This document shows, in pieces, positions 56,471 to 64,000 of a stretch of 64,000 nt of DNA. Where the stretch lies: positions 224,849 to 288,848 of the forward strand of contig UBWZ01000002.1 of assembly GCA_900469345.1 (NCBI GenBank), in the 5' to 3' direction. The DNA comes from Hyphomicrobiales bacterium. Lineage in GTDB: Bacteria; Pseudomonadota; Alphaproteobacteria; Rhizobiales; Rhizobiaceae. The notes under the pieces are model-generated. The model was not told the DNA's origin, did not search any database, and worked only from the letters and a program-made list of their open reading frames with translations. A program made the position numbers and the translations under genes. Each line of letters starts with the position of its first letter. The stretch's first letter is position 1.

Positions 56471-57247
56471 TTATCGTTGGAAAGCTTCGAGACCGTCCCT
56501 AAGCAATCCTGTCAAGAAATCGGCCGCAACCCTTTGGCCGGTTTCGTCCTGTATCAGGTCGTTTCTAACTTCGATCATCACGTTCAGAAGTCCTGCCGGC
56601 AGGGCATGAACCTCAAGCGTGTGGGTGACCCCGTCAGCCGGCCCATAGGGCTCGTTGCGCTCCACCCGAAAGCGGCCTGTCCCTTCGGCCTGCCTCAGCA
56701 TCAGATCGGCAAGCCGGCTGTCCCGGTCGTGCAGGATGCCGATTTCCACCGCCCGCTCCTGCCCGAAATAGACCGGGGTAAAGCTGTGGAGGGTCACCAC
56801 CACCGTCTCGCCCCCCCTCTCCCGTCGCTCGGCGATCTCCTCGCGGATGCGGCCATGAAACGGCAGGTAGAGAGCACTTGTCCGTCGCGATCGCTCCGCG
56901 GCCGAGAGGTTCTCGTTGCCGGGAATGCGAAAGATCTCGCTGACATCCCGCATGGCGGCGGGCGATTCCGGCGGCCGGTTGCAGTCGTAGATCAACCGCG
57001 AAAACCGCTGGTAGACAAGCGTCGCATCGAGGCTCTGCGACATCAGCTGTGCGACGGCGAGCGCTCCCGGGTCCCAGGCGATATGCGAGGCGAGCGCCTC
57101 CTGCGACAGGCCGAGATCGCCGTAGCGCTGCGGCAGGCGACGCGAGGCATGCTCGCACACCAAAAGCACCGGGCTCGATCCCGCAGCATTTTCCACGCCG
57201 ACGGGCTCACCGTCTGCCTGCGTGAAGAAATCCGATTGAACCAACAT
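56471..57247 (-). CDS. N-formylglutamate amidohydrolase-like protein
   Basis: The 258-aa protein of the FGase (HutG2-like) family shows VLLVCEHASRRLP and DPGALAVAQLMSQSL, SRLIYDCNRPPESPAAM, and the metal-binding region VVVTLHSFTPVY. The known reaction is N-formyl-L-glutamate to glutamate plus formate. Here the neighbours suggest it hydrolyses an N- or gamma-substituted glutamate amide made by the ligase, releasing glutamate. It is the first gene of the minus-strand cluster and is divergent from the RpiR gene. Confidence 0.85.
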   Translation of the reverse strand: MLVQSDFFTQADGEPVGVENAAGSSPVLLVCEHASRRLPQRYGDLGLSQEALASHIAWDPGALAVAQLMSQSLDATLVYQRFSRLIYDCNRPPESPAAMRDVSEIFRIPGNENLSAAERSRRTSALYLPFHGRIREEIAERRERGGETVVVTLHSFTPVYFGQERAVEIGILHDRDSRLADLMLRQAEGTGRFRVERNEPYGPADGVTHTLEVHALPAGLLNVMIEVRNDLIQDETGQRVAADFLTGLLRDGLEAFQR

Positions 57248-57277
57248 CAGCCGCCCGGAAGGTTAACTGTAGATTAC

Positions 57278-57335
57278 GAAGAGAATTCTTCACTTTCGGA
57301 CCAACGTCAACGTGAATCTGAAAAAATCTCTTCAC
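57278..57335. promoter_or_regulatory. Pair of operator-like inverted repeats
   Basis: Two inverted repeats lie in the divergent gap: GAAGA-GAAT-TCTTC (57278-57291) and GTGAA...TTCAC (57312-57335), with the word CTTCACT repeated after each. They fit RpiR-family dimer sites and could control both the minus-strand amine genes and the plus-strand regulator/importer. Confidence 0.5.
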
Positions 57336-57413
57336 TCCGCCATGTTGACATCGCCGCGGAAACAAATCTTAATCTTGCGTGAAAACCGGCGAAGACCGGG
57401 GGGAACAGTTTCC

Positions 57414-58295
57414 GTGGCACGGACCGTATCGGATGTTATTCGAGTTCGCTACGACACGCTCACGCGCGCGGAAAGGCAACTTGCGGACAGTCTTTTGGAG
57501 AACTATCCAGTCTCGGGACTTGGCAGCATCACGGCGGTTGCGGAGAACGCAGGCGTGTCGACGCCGACCGTTGCCCGCATGGTGCAGAAGCTGGGCTACA
57601 AGGGCTATGCGGAATTCCAGTCGCATCTTCACCAGGAGCTGGAGGCAACCATCTCCAACCCCATCGCCAAGCACGACCGCTGGGCGTCCAATGCACCGGG
57701 AACGCATATCCTCAACCGGTTCGCCGATGCCATCACCGCCAATCTGCGCGACACCCTGAGCGAACTCGATACTGCGACCTTCGAGGCTGCGGCGACCCTG
57801 TTGCGCGATCGCGAACGCAGCATCTATTTCGTTGGCGGACGCATCACCGGCTCGCTGGCGGAATATTTCTTCACCCACATGCAGGTGATCCGCCCGAAGA
57901 CGACGCTTCTGTCCAACAATTCCAGCGCCTGGCCGCAGCATGTGCTGAACATGAGGGCTGGCGACGTCCTGGTGATCTTCGATATCCGCCGCTACGAGCA
58001 GGAGATGGCGACGCTTGCCGAAGCCGCAGTGGCGGCGGGCGTGGTGATCGTGCTCTTTACCGACGCCTGGCGCTCGCCGGTTGCTGCCCATGCGCGACAC
58101 GTCTTCGAAGTCAGGATCGAGGCGCCGTCGGCCTGGGACTCATCCGTCGTTACGCTGTTCGTCGTGGAGGCCCTGATCGAGGCGGTGCAAAGCGCCACCT
58201 GGGAAGAAACCCGCGAGCGGATGAGTGTCCTCGAACAACTTTTTGAACGCAGTCGCCTGTTTCGAAGGCCGGGCCGCAACGGCCGGGCCGGCTGA
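57414..58295 (+). CDS. RpiR-family transcriptional regulator
   Basis: The 293-aa product has an N-terminal HTH_6 domain (YDTLTRAERQLADSLL, then AENAGVSTPTVARMVQKLG) and a C-terminal SIS sugar-phosphate isomerase-like domain (IYFVGGRITGSLAEYFF; LVIFDIRRY), the RpiR architecture. GTG at 57414 has GGGGGAA 9 nt upstream and yields a normal-length protein. The longer start (GTG 57312) would put the start codon inside an operator-like repeat. SIS ligands are usually sugar phosphates, but many RpiR proteins control amino acid or purine use. It is divergent from the FGase gene and precedes the ABC operon by 132 bp. Confidence 0.85.
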   Translation: MARTVSDVIRVRYDTLTRAERQLADSLLENYPVSGLGSITAVAENAGVSTPTVARMVQKLGYKGYAEFQSHLHQELEATISNPIAKHDRWASNAPGTHILNRFADAITANLRDTLSELDTATFEAAATLLRDRERSIYFVGGRITGSLAEYFFTHMQVIRPKTTLLSNNSSAWPQHVLNMRAGDVLVIFDIRRYEQEMATLAEAAVAAGVVIVLFTDAWRSPVAAHARHVFEVRIEAPSAWDSSVVTLFVVEALIEAVQSATWEETRERMSVLEQLFERSRLFRRPGRNGRAG

Positions 58296-58427
58296 CCGTC
58301 TTCAGCGAAATTTTGGCATAACTTCGAACGGTTTATGAGCGAGCGCTGACGCTCAGAACTGTCACATACGATACATAAACAGGCTCTACGAGTCGCGCCT
58401 AACACGACCAACCCTCAGGAGGATCCC

Positions 58428-59531
58428 GTGCTCGACAAAACCCAACGTCTACTCTCCGCGACGACCGCCATCGTCCTCGCATCGGCAAGCCTTGCCGCCG
58501 CCGAGCCGAGCGCCGATCTCATCGCTGCCGCCAAGAAGGAAGGTACGCTGACCACCATCGCCCTTCCGCACGACTGGTGCGGCTACGGCGACGTTATCGC
58601 CGGCTTCAAGGCGAAGTACGGCCTCGAGGTCAACGAGCTGAACCCGGACGCCGGCTCCGGCGACGAAGTCGAAGCCATCAAGGCCAACAAGGGCAACAAG
58701 GGCCCGCAGGCACCTGACGTCATCGACGTCGGCCTGTCGTTCGGTCCGTCGGCCAAGGCCGAAGGCCTGCTGATGCCCTACAAGGTATCGACCTGGGACA
58801 GCATCCCGGACAGCGCCAAGGATGCCGACGGCTCCTGGTATGGCGATTACTACGGCGTTCTCTCTTTCGTCGTGAACACCGACATCGTCAAGAACGTACC
58901 CAAGGACTGGGCCGACCTGAAGGGCAAGGACTTCGCCAACGCGGTCGCTCTCGCCGGTGATCCGCGCGCCTCCAACCAGGCCGTTCAGGCCGTTTACGCC
59001 GCCGGGGTCGCCGCTGGCGAAAAGGACGCGGCCAAGATCGGCGCGGCTGGCCTTTCCTACTTTGCAGAGGTCAACAAGGCCGGCAACTTCGTGCCCGTGA
59101 TCGGCAAGTCCGCCTCGCTCGCCCAGGGCTCCACCCCGGTCGTCGTCGCATGGGACTATAACGGCCTGTCCTGGCGCGATACGCTGAAGGGCAACCCGCC
59201 GGTTGAAGTCGTTGTCCCGAAGAGCGGCGTCGTCGCCGGCGTCTACGTCCAGGCGATCTCCGCTTTCGCGCCGCATCCGAACGCTGCAAAGCTGTGGATG
59301 GAATACCTTTACTCGGACGAAGGTCAGCTTGGCTGGCTGAAGGGCTATTGCCACCCGATCCGCTTCAACGATCTTGCCAAGAACAACAAGATCCCGAAGG
59401 AACTGCTCGACAAGCTGCCGCCAGCGGAGGGCTATGCCAAGGCCGTCTTCCCGACGCTCGACGAGCAGGCCAAGGGCAAGGAAGCCATCACCAAGAGCTG
59501 GGACTCGGTGGTCGGCGCCAACGTCAAGTAA
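58428..59531 (+). CDS. ABC transporter periplasmic substrate-binding protein
   Basis: The 367-aa protein has a signal peptide (TTAIVLASASLAAA) and the type II binding fold of the polyamine/2-aminoethylphosphonate/iron(III) group: GTLTTIALPHDWCGYGDVI, EVNELNPDAGSGDEVEAI, PDVIDVGLSFGPSAK, YGDYYGVLSFVVNT and AFAPHPNAAKLWMEYLYSDE. The start is GTG 58428, with a strong AGGAGG upstream. It begins the importer operon; a hairpin follows before the first permease, which would favour excess binding protein. Ligand not determined. Confidence 0.9.
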   Translation: MLDKTQRLLSATTAIVLASASLAAAEPSADLIAAAKKEGTLTTIALPHDWCGYGDVIAGFKAKYGLEVNELNPDAGSGDEVEAIKANKGNKGPQAPDVIDVGLSFGPSAKAEGLLMPYKVSTWDSIPDSAKDADGSWYGDYYGVLSFVVNTDIVKNVPKDWADLKGKDFANAVALAGDPRASNQAVQAVYAAGVAAGEKDAAKIGAAGLSYFAEVNKAGNFVPVIGKSASLAQGSTPVVVAWDYNGLSWRDTLKGNPPVEVVVPKSGVVAGVYVQAISAFAPHPNAAKLWMEYLYSDEGQLGWLKGYCHPIRFNDLAKNNKIPKELLDKLPPAEGYAKAVFPTLDEQAKGKEAITKSWDSVVGANVK

Positions 59532-59545
59532 TCTGACCCAGATCT

Positions 59546-59570
59546 GCCTCCCCGCATCCTGCGGGGAGGC
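59546..59570 (+). other. Intercistronic hairpin after the binding-protein gene
   Basis: GCCTCCCCGCA (59546-59556) and TGCGGGGAGGC (59560-59570) form a perfect 11-bp stem with loop TCC, 15 nt after the binding-protein stop. There is no T-run. Such structures often protect upstream mRNA and lower downstream expression in ABC operons. Confidence 0.6.
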
Positions 59571-59601
59571 TCTACCTCCTCCGGCCAGAAGCCCCCTTCT
59601 C

Positions 59602-60477
59602 ATGAGCACCGCCTTCCCGTCCTTCATTGACCGCCGGACCGTCGTCGACTGGCTCGGCATCGCGCCGTTCATGATCTTTGCGCTGATGTTCCTGATCGTG
59701 CCGACGCTCTATCTGGTGATGGGCGCCTTCTTCACGCCGGACGGGGATCTGACCCTCAAGAACATCGCCGACCTCTTCACGCCCTCGATCCTCAGCGCCT
59801 ACTGGATCTCGATCCGGGTCTCGATTGCCTCGGCACTCGGCGGCGCGGTGATCGGCTTTTTCCTCGCCTGGGCCATCGTGCTCGGCGGCCTTCCAGGCTG
59901 GATCCGCTCCAGCCTGCTGACCTTTTCCGGTGTCGCATCGAACTTTGCCGGCGTGCCGCTCGCCTTCTCCTTTCTCGCCACGCTTGGCCGCACCGGTCTG
60001 GTGACGGTCCTGCTGCGGGACTGGCTGGGCTTCAATCTCTACGGTACAGGCTTCAACATCCTGTCCTTCTTCGGCCTCACCATCACCTACATGTTCTTCC
60101 AGATCCCGCTGATGGTACTGATCCTGACGCCGGCGCTCGACGGCATGAAGAAGGAATGGCGCGAAGCGTCCGAAATTCTCGGTGCCTCGACATGGCAGTA
60201 CTGGCGGATGGTGGCGCTGCCGATCCTCTGGCCGAGCCTGATGGGCACGACGTTGCTGCTGTTCGCCAATGCCTTCGGCGCCATCGCGACCGCCTATGCG
60301 CTGACCGGCTCATCGCTCAACATCGTGCCGATACTCCTTTACGCGCAGATCCGCGGCGACGTTCTGCACAACGCCAATCTCGGCTATGCGCTCGCCTTGG
60401 GAATGATCGTCATCACCGGCATTTCCAACGTCCTCTACATTCTGCTGCGCATGCGCGCCGAACGGTGGCAGAAATGA
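59602..60477 (+). CDS. ABC transporter permease (PotB/PhnU-like)
   Basis: This 291-aa inner-membrane permease of the BPD_transp_1 family has about six helices, starting LGIAPFMIFALMFLIVPTLY, and the EAA loop REASEILGASTWQYWRMVAL that contacts the ATPase. ATG at 59602 is chosen by family length. It overlaps the second permease by ATGA at its stop. Confidence 0.9.
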   Translation: MSTAFPSFIDRRTVVDWLGIAPFMIFALMFLIVPTLYLVMGAFFTPDGDLTLKNIADLFTPSILSAYWISIRVSIASALGGAVIGFFLAWAIVLGGLPGWIRSSLLTFSGVASNFAGVPLAFSFLATLGRTGLVTVLLRDWLGFNLYGTGFNILSFFGLTITYMFFQIPLMVLILTPALDGMKKEWREASEILGASTWQYWRMVALPILWPSLMGTTLLLFANAFGAIATAYALTGSSLNIVPILLYAQIRGDVLHNANLGYALALGMIVITGISNVLYILLRMRAERWQK

Positions 60478-61262
60478 AGACCAGCAAGATCCTCGCCTGG
60501 GCATCGCTTGCCGTCGGCCTCATCTACTTCTTCGTGCCGCTGATCGGCACGCTGGAATTTTCGCTGCGCATGCGCCGCGGCGCCTATTCGCTCGATGCCT
60601 ACAGCACGGTCTTTTCGGATATCCAGTTCCGCTCGACCTTCGGATTCTCGATGCTGATGGCGCTGTTCACAATCATCTTCGGCATGCTGCTGGTGGTGCC
60701 GACCGCCTATTGGGTCCGCCTGCGCCTGCCGCAGATGCGGCCCGTGGTCGAGTTCATCACCCTGCTGCCGCTGGTCATCCCCGCCATCGTCATCGTGTTC
60801 GGCTATCTGCGGCTCTATAATTCCTCGTCCTTCATCCCGTTCACGGGCTCCACCCAGGGCACCAACGTCCTTCTGGTCCTCTCCTACATGACGCTGTCGC
60901 TGCCCTACATGTACCGGTCGGTCGATACAGCCATGCGCGCCATCGACGTGCGCACGCTGACGGAAGCCGCCGAAATCCTCGGCGCCAAATGGCCGACCAT
61001 CCTGTTCCGCTGCATCTTCCCGAACGTGATGTCGGGCGTACTTTCCGGCGCCTTCATCACCTTTGCCATCGTCATGGGCGAATTCACCATGGCAGCACTC
61101 CTCAACCGGCCGGCTTTCGGCCCCTATCTCCAGCTGATCGGTGCCAACCGCGCCTATGAGCCGGCGGCGCTGGCAGTCATCGCTTTCGCCATCACCTGGC
61201 TTTCCATGGGTCTGCTCCAGCTCGTGTCCCGCTTCAGCAAAACCGCACCGTTGCGGCCGTAA
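60474..61262 (+). CDS. ABC transporter permease (PotC/PhnV-like)
   Basis: The 262-aa second permease has about six helices and the EAA loop LTEAAEILGAKWPTILFRCI. It starts at ATG 60474, overlapping the first permease stop (ATGA), so the two form a heterodimer made in matching amounts. PLVIPAIVIVFGYLRLYNSS is typical of the spermidine/putrescine-type permease. The following ATPase gene lies 11 nt downstream. Confidence 0.9.
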   Translation: MKTSKILAWASLAVGLIYFFVPLIGTLEFSLRMRRGAYSLDAYSTVFSDIQFRSTFGFSMLMALFTIIFGMLLVVPTAYWVRLRLPQMRPVVEFITLLPLVIPAIVIVFGYLRLYNSSSFIPFTGSTQGTNVLLVLSYMTLSLPYMYRSVDTAMRAIDVRTLTEAAEILGAKWPTILFRCIFPNVMSGVLSGAFITFAIVMGEFTMAALLNRPAFGPYLQLIGANRAYEPAALAVIAFAITWLSMGLLQLVSRFSKTAPLRP

Positions 61263-61273
61263 GGAATTCCTCG

Positions 61274-62335
61274 ATGTCCTTCCTCGTTCTCAACAATATC
61301 AAGAAGAGCTTTGGGCAGACCCAGGTCGTCAAGGACTTCGACATGTCCATCGAAAAGGGCGAGTTCGTCTCTTTTCTCGGTCCGTCGGGCTGCGGCAAGA
61401 CCACCGTCCTGCGCATGATCGCCGGCTTCGAAACGCCGAGCGACGGCACCATTTCGATCAGTGGCAAGGACCAGAACCGCCTGAAGACCAACCAGCGCAA
61501 CATCGGCATGGTCTTCCAGGCCTATGCGCTGTTCCCCAACATGACCGTTGCCGACAATGTCGCCTTCGGCCTCAAGGTAGCCGGCAAGCCGAAGGCCGAG
61601 ATCGACACGCGGGTAAAGGAGATGCTGAAACTCATCTCGCTCGAGCATCTGGCGGAACGCTATCCGTACCAGATGTCCGGCGGCCAGCAGCAGCGCGTGG
61701 CACTCGCCCGGGCGCTGGCGCCCAAGCCGCAGGTCCTGCTGCTCGACGAGCCGCTCTCGGCACTCGATGCCAAGATCCGCGTGTCGCTGCGTGAGGAAAT
61801 CCGCCAGATCCAGCGGCAGCTCGGCATCACCACGGTCTTTGTCACCCACGACCAGGAAGAGGCGCTGTCGATCTCTGACCGAATCGTGGTGATGAATGCG
61901 GGCCGCGCCGACCAGATCGGCACACCGTTCGAGATCTACAATCGCCCGGCAACGCGCTTCGTCGCCTCCTTCGTCGGCACGCTCAATATCATCGAGGCAA
62001 CCGTGGTGGATCCAGCCGCCAATACGGTCCGGATGGGCGACAACGTGGTGACGCTTCGAGACTCGATTGGCGCCATGAAGTCGGGAGACAAGGTATCGGT
62101 CGCCCTGCGCCCGGAAGCCGGCTCCATGTCGGACACGGCAAAAGGCGACACCACGATCACCGGCGCGGTGATCTCGTCCCACTTCCTCGGCTCGGTCATC
62201 CGCACCAAGATCGACATCGGCGGAAACCCGGTGAGCTTCGACACCTTCAACGCACCTGACGTCGTGCAGCCGCAGCCGGGCGAGACGCTTTCGCTGCGAT
62301 TCATGGCGAGCGACCTGCTGCTCGTGCGGGACTGA
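61274..62335 (+). CDS. ABC transporter ATP-binding protein
   Basis: The 353-aa ATPase of the PotA/MalK type has Walker A LGPSGCGKTT, the Q-loop VFQAYALFPNMTV, signature MSGGQQQRVALARAL, Walker B LLLDEPLSALD and the H-loop VTHDQEEAL. A C-terminal TOBE-like region (VSVALRPEAGSM) follows. It energises the importer made by the two upstream permeases. Confidence 0.93.
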   Translation: MSFLVLNNIKKSFGQTQVVKDFDMSIEKGEFVSFLGPSGCGKTTVLRMIAGFETPSDGTISISGKDQNRLKTNQRNIGMVFQAYALFPNMTVADNVAFGLKVAGKPKAEIDTRVKEMLKLISLEHLAERYPYQMSGGQQQRVALARALAPKPQVLLLDEPLSALDAKIRVSLREEIRQIQRQLGITTVFVTHDQEEALSISDRIVVMNAGRADQIGTPFEIYNRPATRFVASFVGTLNIIEATVVDPAANTVRMGDNVVTLRDSIGAMKSGDKVSVALRPEAGSMSDTAKGDTTITGAVISSHFLGSVIRTKIDIGGNPVSFDTFNAPDVVQPQPGETLSLRFMASDLLLVRD

Positions 62336-62466
62336 CCGCACAGGGGTGGCCGGGCCCCGACGTTGCGTCCGGCCGCCGGCCTTTCCGCTTGACAGCCCGC
62401 GGCGATGCCGCAATGCAGGGAGATGGCCTCTCGCACGGGAGGCGTCAAGCAGCTGGTTCAGTCTTC

Positions 62467-63804
62467 ATGTCCCCCACAACGACACCCACGGCCCCGCGCC
62501 GCCTGACATCGCAGGATTTCCGCACCCTTGGCCTCGCGGCACTCGGCGGCGCCCTCGAATTCTACGATTTCATCATTTTCGTGTTCTTTGCCGCCGTCAT
62601 CGGCAAGCTCTTCTTCCCGCCCGACATGCCCGACTGGCTGGTGCTGATCCAGACCTTCGGCATCTTCGCCGCCGGCTATCTGGTGCGGCCGGTGGGCGGC
62701 GTCGTGCTGGCCCATTTCGGCGATCTCTTCGGCCGCAAGCGGGTCTTCTCGTTTTCCATTCTGCTCATGGCGCTATCGACGCTTGGCATGGCGCTGATGC
62801 CGACCTATGCGACGATCGGCGTCGCGGCCCCGATCCTGCTCGTCGTCATGCGGCTCCTCCAGGGTGCCGCGATCGGCGGCGAGGTGCCGGGTGCCTGGAC
62901 CTTCGTGGCGGAGCACGTCCCTTTCCGCCGCGTCGGTTTTGCCTGCGGCTTCCTCTGCTCGGGTCTCACCCTTGGCATCCTGCTCGGCTCGTTCATCGCG
63001 ACGATCATCAATTCGGTGTTTGTGCCCGAAACGATTGCCGCCTGGGCCTGGCGCGTCCCGTTCCTGCTCGGCGGCGTCTTTGGCCTGCTTGCCGTGTGGC
63101 TGCGTCGCTGGCTGCAGGAGACCCCGATCTTCACCGAAATGAAGGCGAGCCGCGCGCTCTCCCCGGAACTGCCGTTGAAGACCGTTCTGCGCGATCATAT
63201 GCGCGGCGTCATCGTCTCGGTCCTGCTCACCTGGATCCTGTCGGCCGGCATCGTCGTGACCACCCTGATGACGGCGACCTTCCTGCAAAAGCTCTACGGC
63301 TACACCGCGCAGCAGGCGCTGGCCGCAACCAGCTTCGGCACGCTGTTCCTGATCTTCGGCACCGCGGCCGCCGGCGCCATCGTCGACAGGGTCGGCTCCG
63401 GCCGGTTCTTCATCTTCGGCGGCCTCTTCTTCGGCGCAGCAACCTTCGCCTTTTACAGCTTCGCCGCCACCTCGTTGACCGTCCTTTTCGTGCTTTACGC
63501 GATTATGGGGCTGTCGGTCGGCATGGTCGGGGCGGTCCCCTACGTCATGGTCCGCGCCTTTCCGGCGCGCGTCCGTTTCTCGGGCCTCTCCTTCTCCTAT
63601 AACATGTCCTACGCCATCTTCGGCGGCATGACGCCGATCGCGGTGACCACGCTTCTGGCGGTCAACCCGATGGCGCATGCCTGGTACCTGCTTTTCATCG
63701 CGGCCCTGACGGTCGGGCTCGGCATCTATCTCAGCCTCCATGGCGAGACGGTCGAGTCGGACGCCGGAATCGAGGAGCTGACGGCACGCCTCGCCGGACA
63801 CTGA
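62467..63804 (+). CDS. MFS transporter, metabolite:H+ symporter (MHS) type
   Basis: The 445-aa MFS protein has about 12 helices with AHFGDLFGRKRVFSFSILL (A-motif after helix 2) and GGALEFYDFIIFVFFAAVIG at the first helix, both typical of the MHS subfamily. ATG at 62467 gives a normal length; the upstream in-frame ATG at 62389 adds a polar extension. It lies 131 bp after the ABC operon and may be cotranscribed. The substrate is unknown; a role in uptake of a related compound or an organic acid product is possible. It ends in a strong terminator. Confidence 0.87.
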   Translation: MSPTTTPTAPRRLTSQDFRTLGLAALGGALEFYDFIIFVFFAAVIGKLFFPPDMPDWLVLIQTFGIFAAGYLVRPVGGVVLAHFGDLFGRKRVFSFSILLMALSTLGMALMPTYATIGVAAPILLVVMRLLQGAAIGGEVPGAWTFVAEHVPFRRVGFACGFLCSGLTLGILLGSFIATIINSVFVPETIAAWAWRVPFLLGGVFGLLAVWLRRWLQETPIFTEMKASRALSPELPLKTVLRDHMRGVIVSVLLTWILSAGIVVTTLMTATFLQKLYGYTAQQALAATSFGTLFLIFGTAAAGAIVDRVGSGRFFIFGGLFFGAATFAFYSFAATSLTVLFVLYAIMGLSVGMVGAVPYVMVRAFPARVRFSGLSFSYNMSYAIFGGMTPIAVTTLLAVNPMAHAWYLLFIAALTVGLGIYLSLHGETVESDAGIEELTARLAGH

Positions 63805-63836
63805 CCGGGCGGCAGATCCTCGACCCAAAACAAAGA

Positions 63837-63870
63837 AGCCGGAAAGGTCAGACCTTTCCGGCTCTTTTGT
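63837..63870. terminator. Bidirectional terminator between MHS transporter and metH
   Basis: AGCCGGAAAGGT (63837-63848) pairs perfectly with ACCTTTCCGGCT (63852-63863) around CAG, followed by CTTTTGT on the plus strand. On the minus strand TCTTTGTTTT follows. It should end both convergent transcripts. Confidence 0.85.
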
Positions 63871-63888
63871 TGGTCAGGACCCTGTCTC

Positions 63889-64000
63889 TCAGGCTGCGTC
63901 GTCCACGGCGACGGCCGGGCCCGGCACGTAGTTGAGGACCGGCCCCAACCAGCGCTCCACTTCGTCGATCGGCATGCCCTTGCGCTGCGCATAATCCTCC
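63889..64000 (-). CDS. metH: MetH, cobalamin-dependent methionine synthase (C-terminus only)
   Basis: The last 36 codons of a minus-strand gene read EDYAQRKGMPIDEVERWLGP, then VLNYVPGP, and stop at 63889. This matches the very C-terminal end of MetH (VEDYAARKGM-like, ERWL.P.L.Y), the reactivation domain that binds SAM. MetH transfers the methyl group of 5-methyl-THF to homocysteine, so it works with metF at 33996-34895. The rest of the gene is outside the window. Identification rests on a short but characteristic segment. Confidence 0.75.
   Translation of the reverse strand, partial: EDYAQRKGMPIDEVERWLGPVLNYVPGPAVAVDDAA

Overview
The window is a stretch of chromosome from an alphaproteobacterium, most likely a member of the Rhizobiaceae (Rhizobium/Agrobacterium/Sinorhizobium relatives). 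The evidence is the GC-rich coding bias, an alphaproteobacterial dcw (division and cell wall) cluster in the rhizobial order, btaA-btaB betaine-lipid genes, a PPi-dependent phosphofructokinase and an ArsR-methyltransferase fusion beside metF. No rRNA, tRNA, CRISPR array, insertion sequence or prophage was seen. The organism call rests on gene content and remembered family features, not on a search.

1-19.1 kb, minus strand: mraZ-rsmH-ftsL-ftsI-murE-murF-mraY-murD-ftsW-murG-murC-murB, two very small membrane-protein genes (one apparently frameshifted), then ddlB-ftsQ-ftsA, with ftsA cut by the left edge. Most junctions are ATGA or GTGA overlaps. A plus-strand MHS-type transporter and a strong bidirectional hairpin terminator sit between the murB end and ddlB, so ddlB-ftsQA probably uses its own promoter. 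CtrA-like sequences lie in front of both ddlB and mraZ.

19.1-36 kb: the RNase P RNA gene (minus), an FAD oxidoreductase and several peptidoglycan-active enzymes (two SLT-type transglycosylases, an AmpD-like amidase, a GH25 muramidase, an MltB-like transglycosylase). Among them are a DnaJ/TerB-like protein, pfp, a beta-lactamase-fold hydrolase and the btaA-btaB operon for the phosphorus-free lipid DGTS, with a Pho-box-like sequence upstream. Then come a DMT exporter, a 25-residue membrane peptide behind a perfect palindrome, and metF with its ArsR-methyltransferase regulator and a perfect operator-like palindrome.

36-49.5 kb: a methyl-accepting chemotaxis protein, ettA, an alpha/beta hydrolase, a DMT transporter-CaiB CoA transferase-ThDP enzyme operon, RidA-like, DUF442-like and aldose-epimerase-like proteins, an L,D-transpeptidase and an orphan ParA-like ATPase.

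49.8-64 kb: a catabolic island. On the minus strand are an N-formylglutamate amidohydrolase-like protein, an APC permease, a glutamine-synthetase-like ligase, a PIN/HTH toxin-antitoxin pair, an aldehyde dehydrogenase and an iron alcohol dehydrogenase. A divergent RpiR-type regulator heads an ABC importer operon (binding protein, two permeases, ATPase) and a second MHS transporter on the plus strand. The gene set fits import of an amine or amino alcohol, gamma-glutamylation, stepwise oxidation and amide hydrolysis; the substrate is unknown and ethanolamine is only a suggestion. The window closes on the last codons of metH (minus strand).
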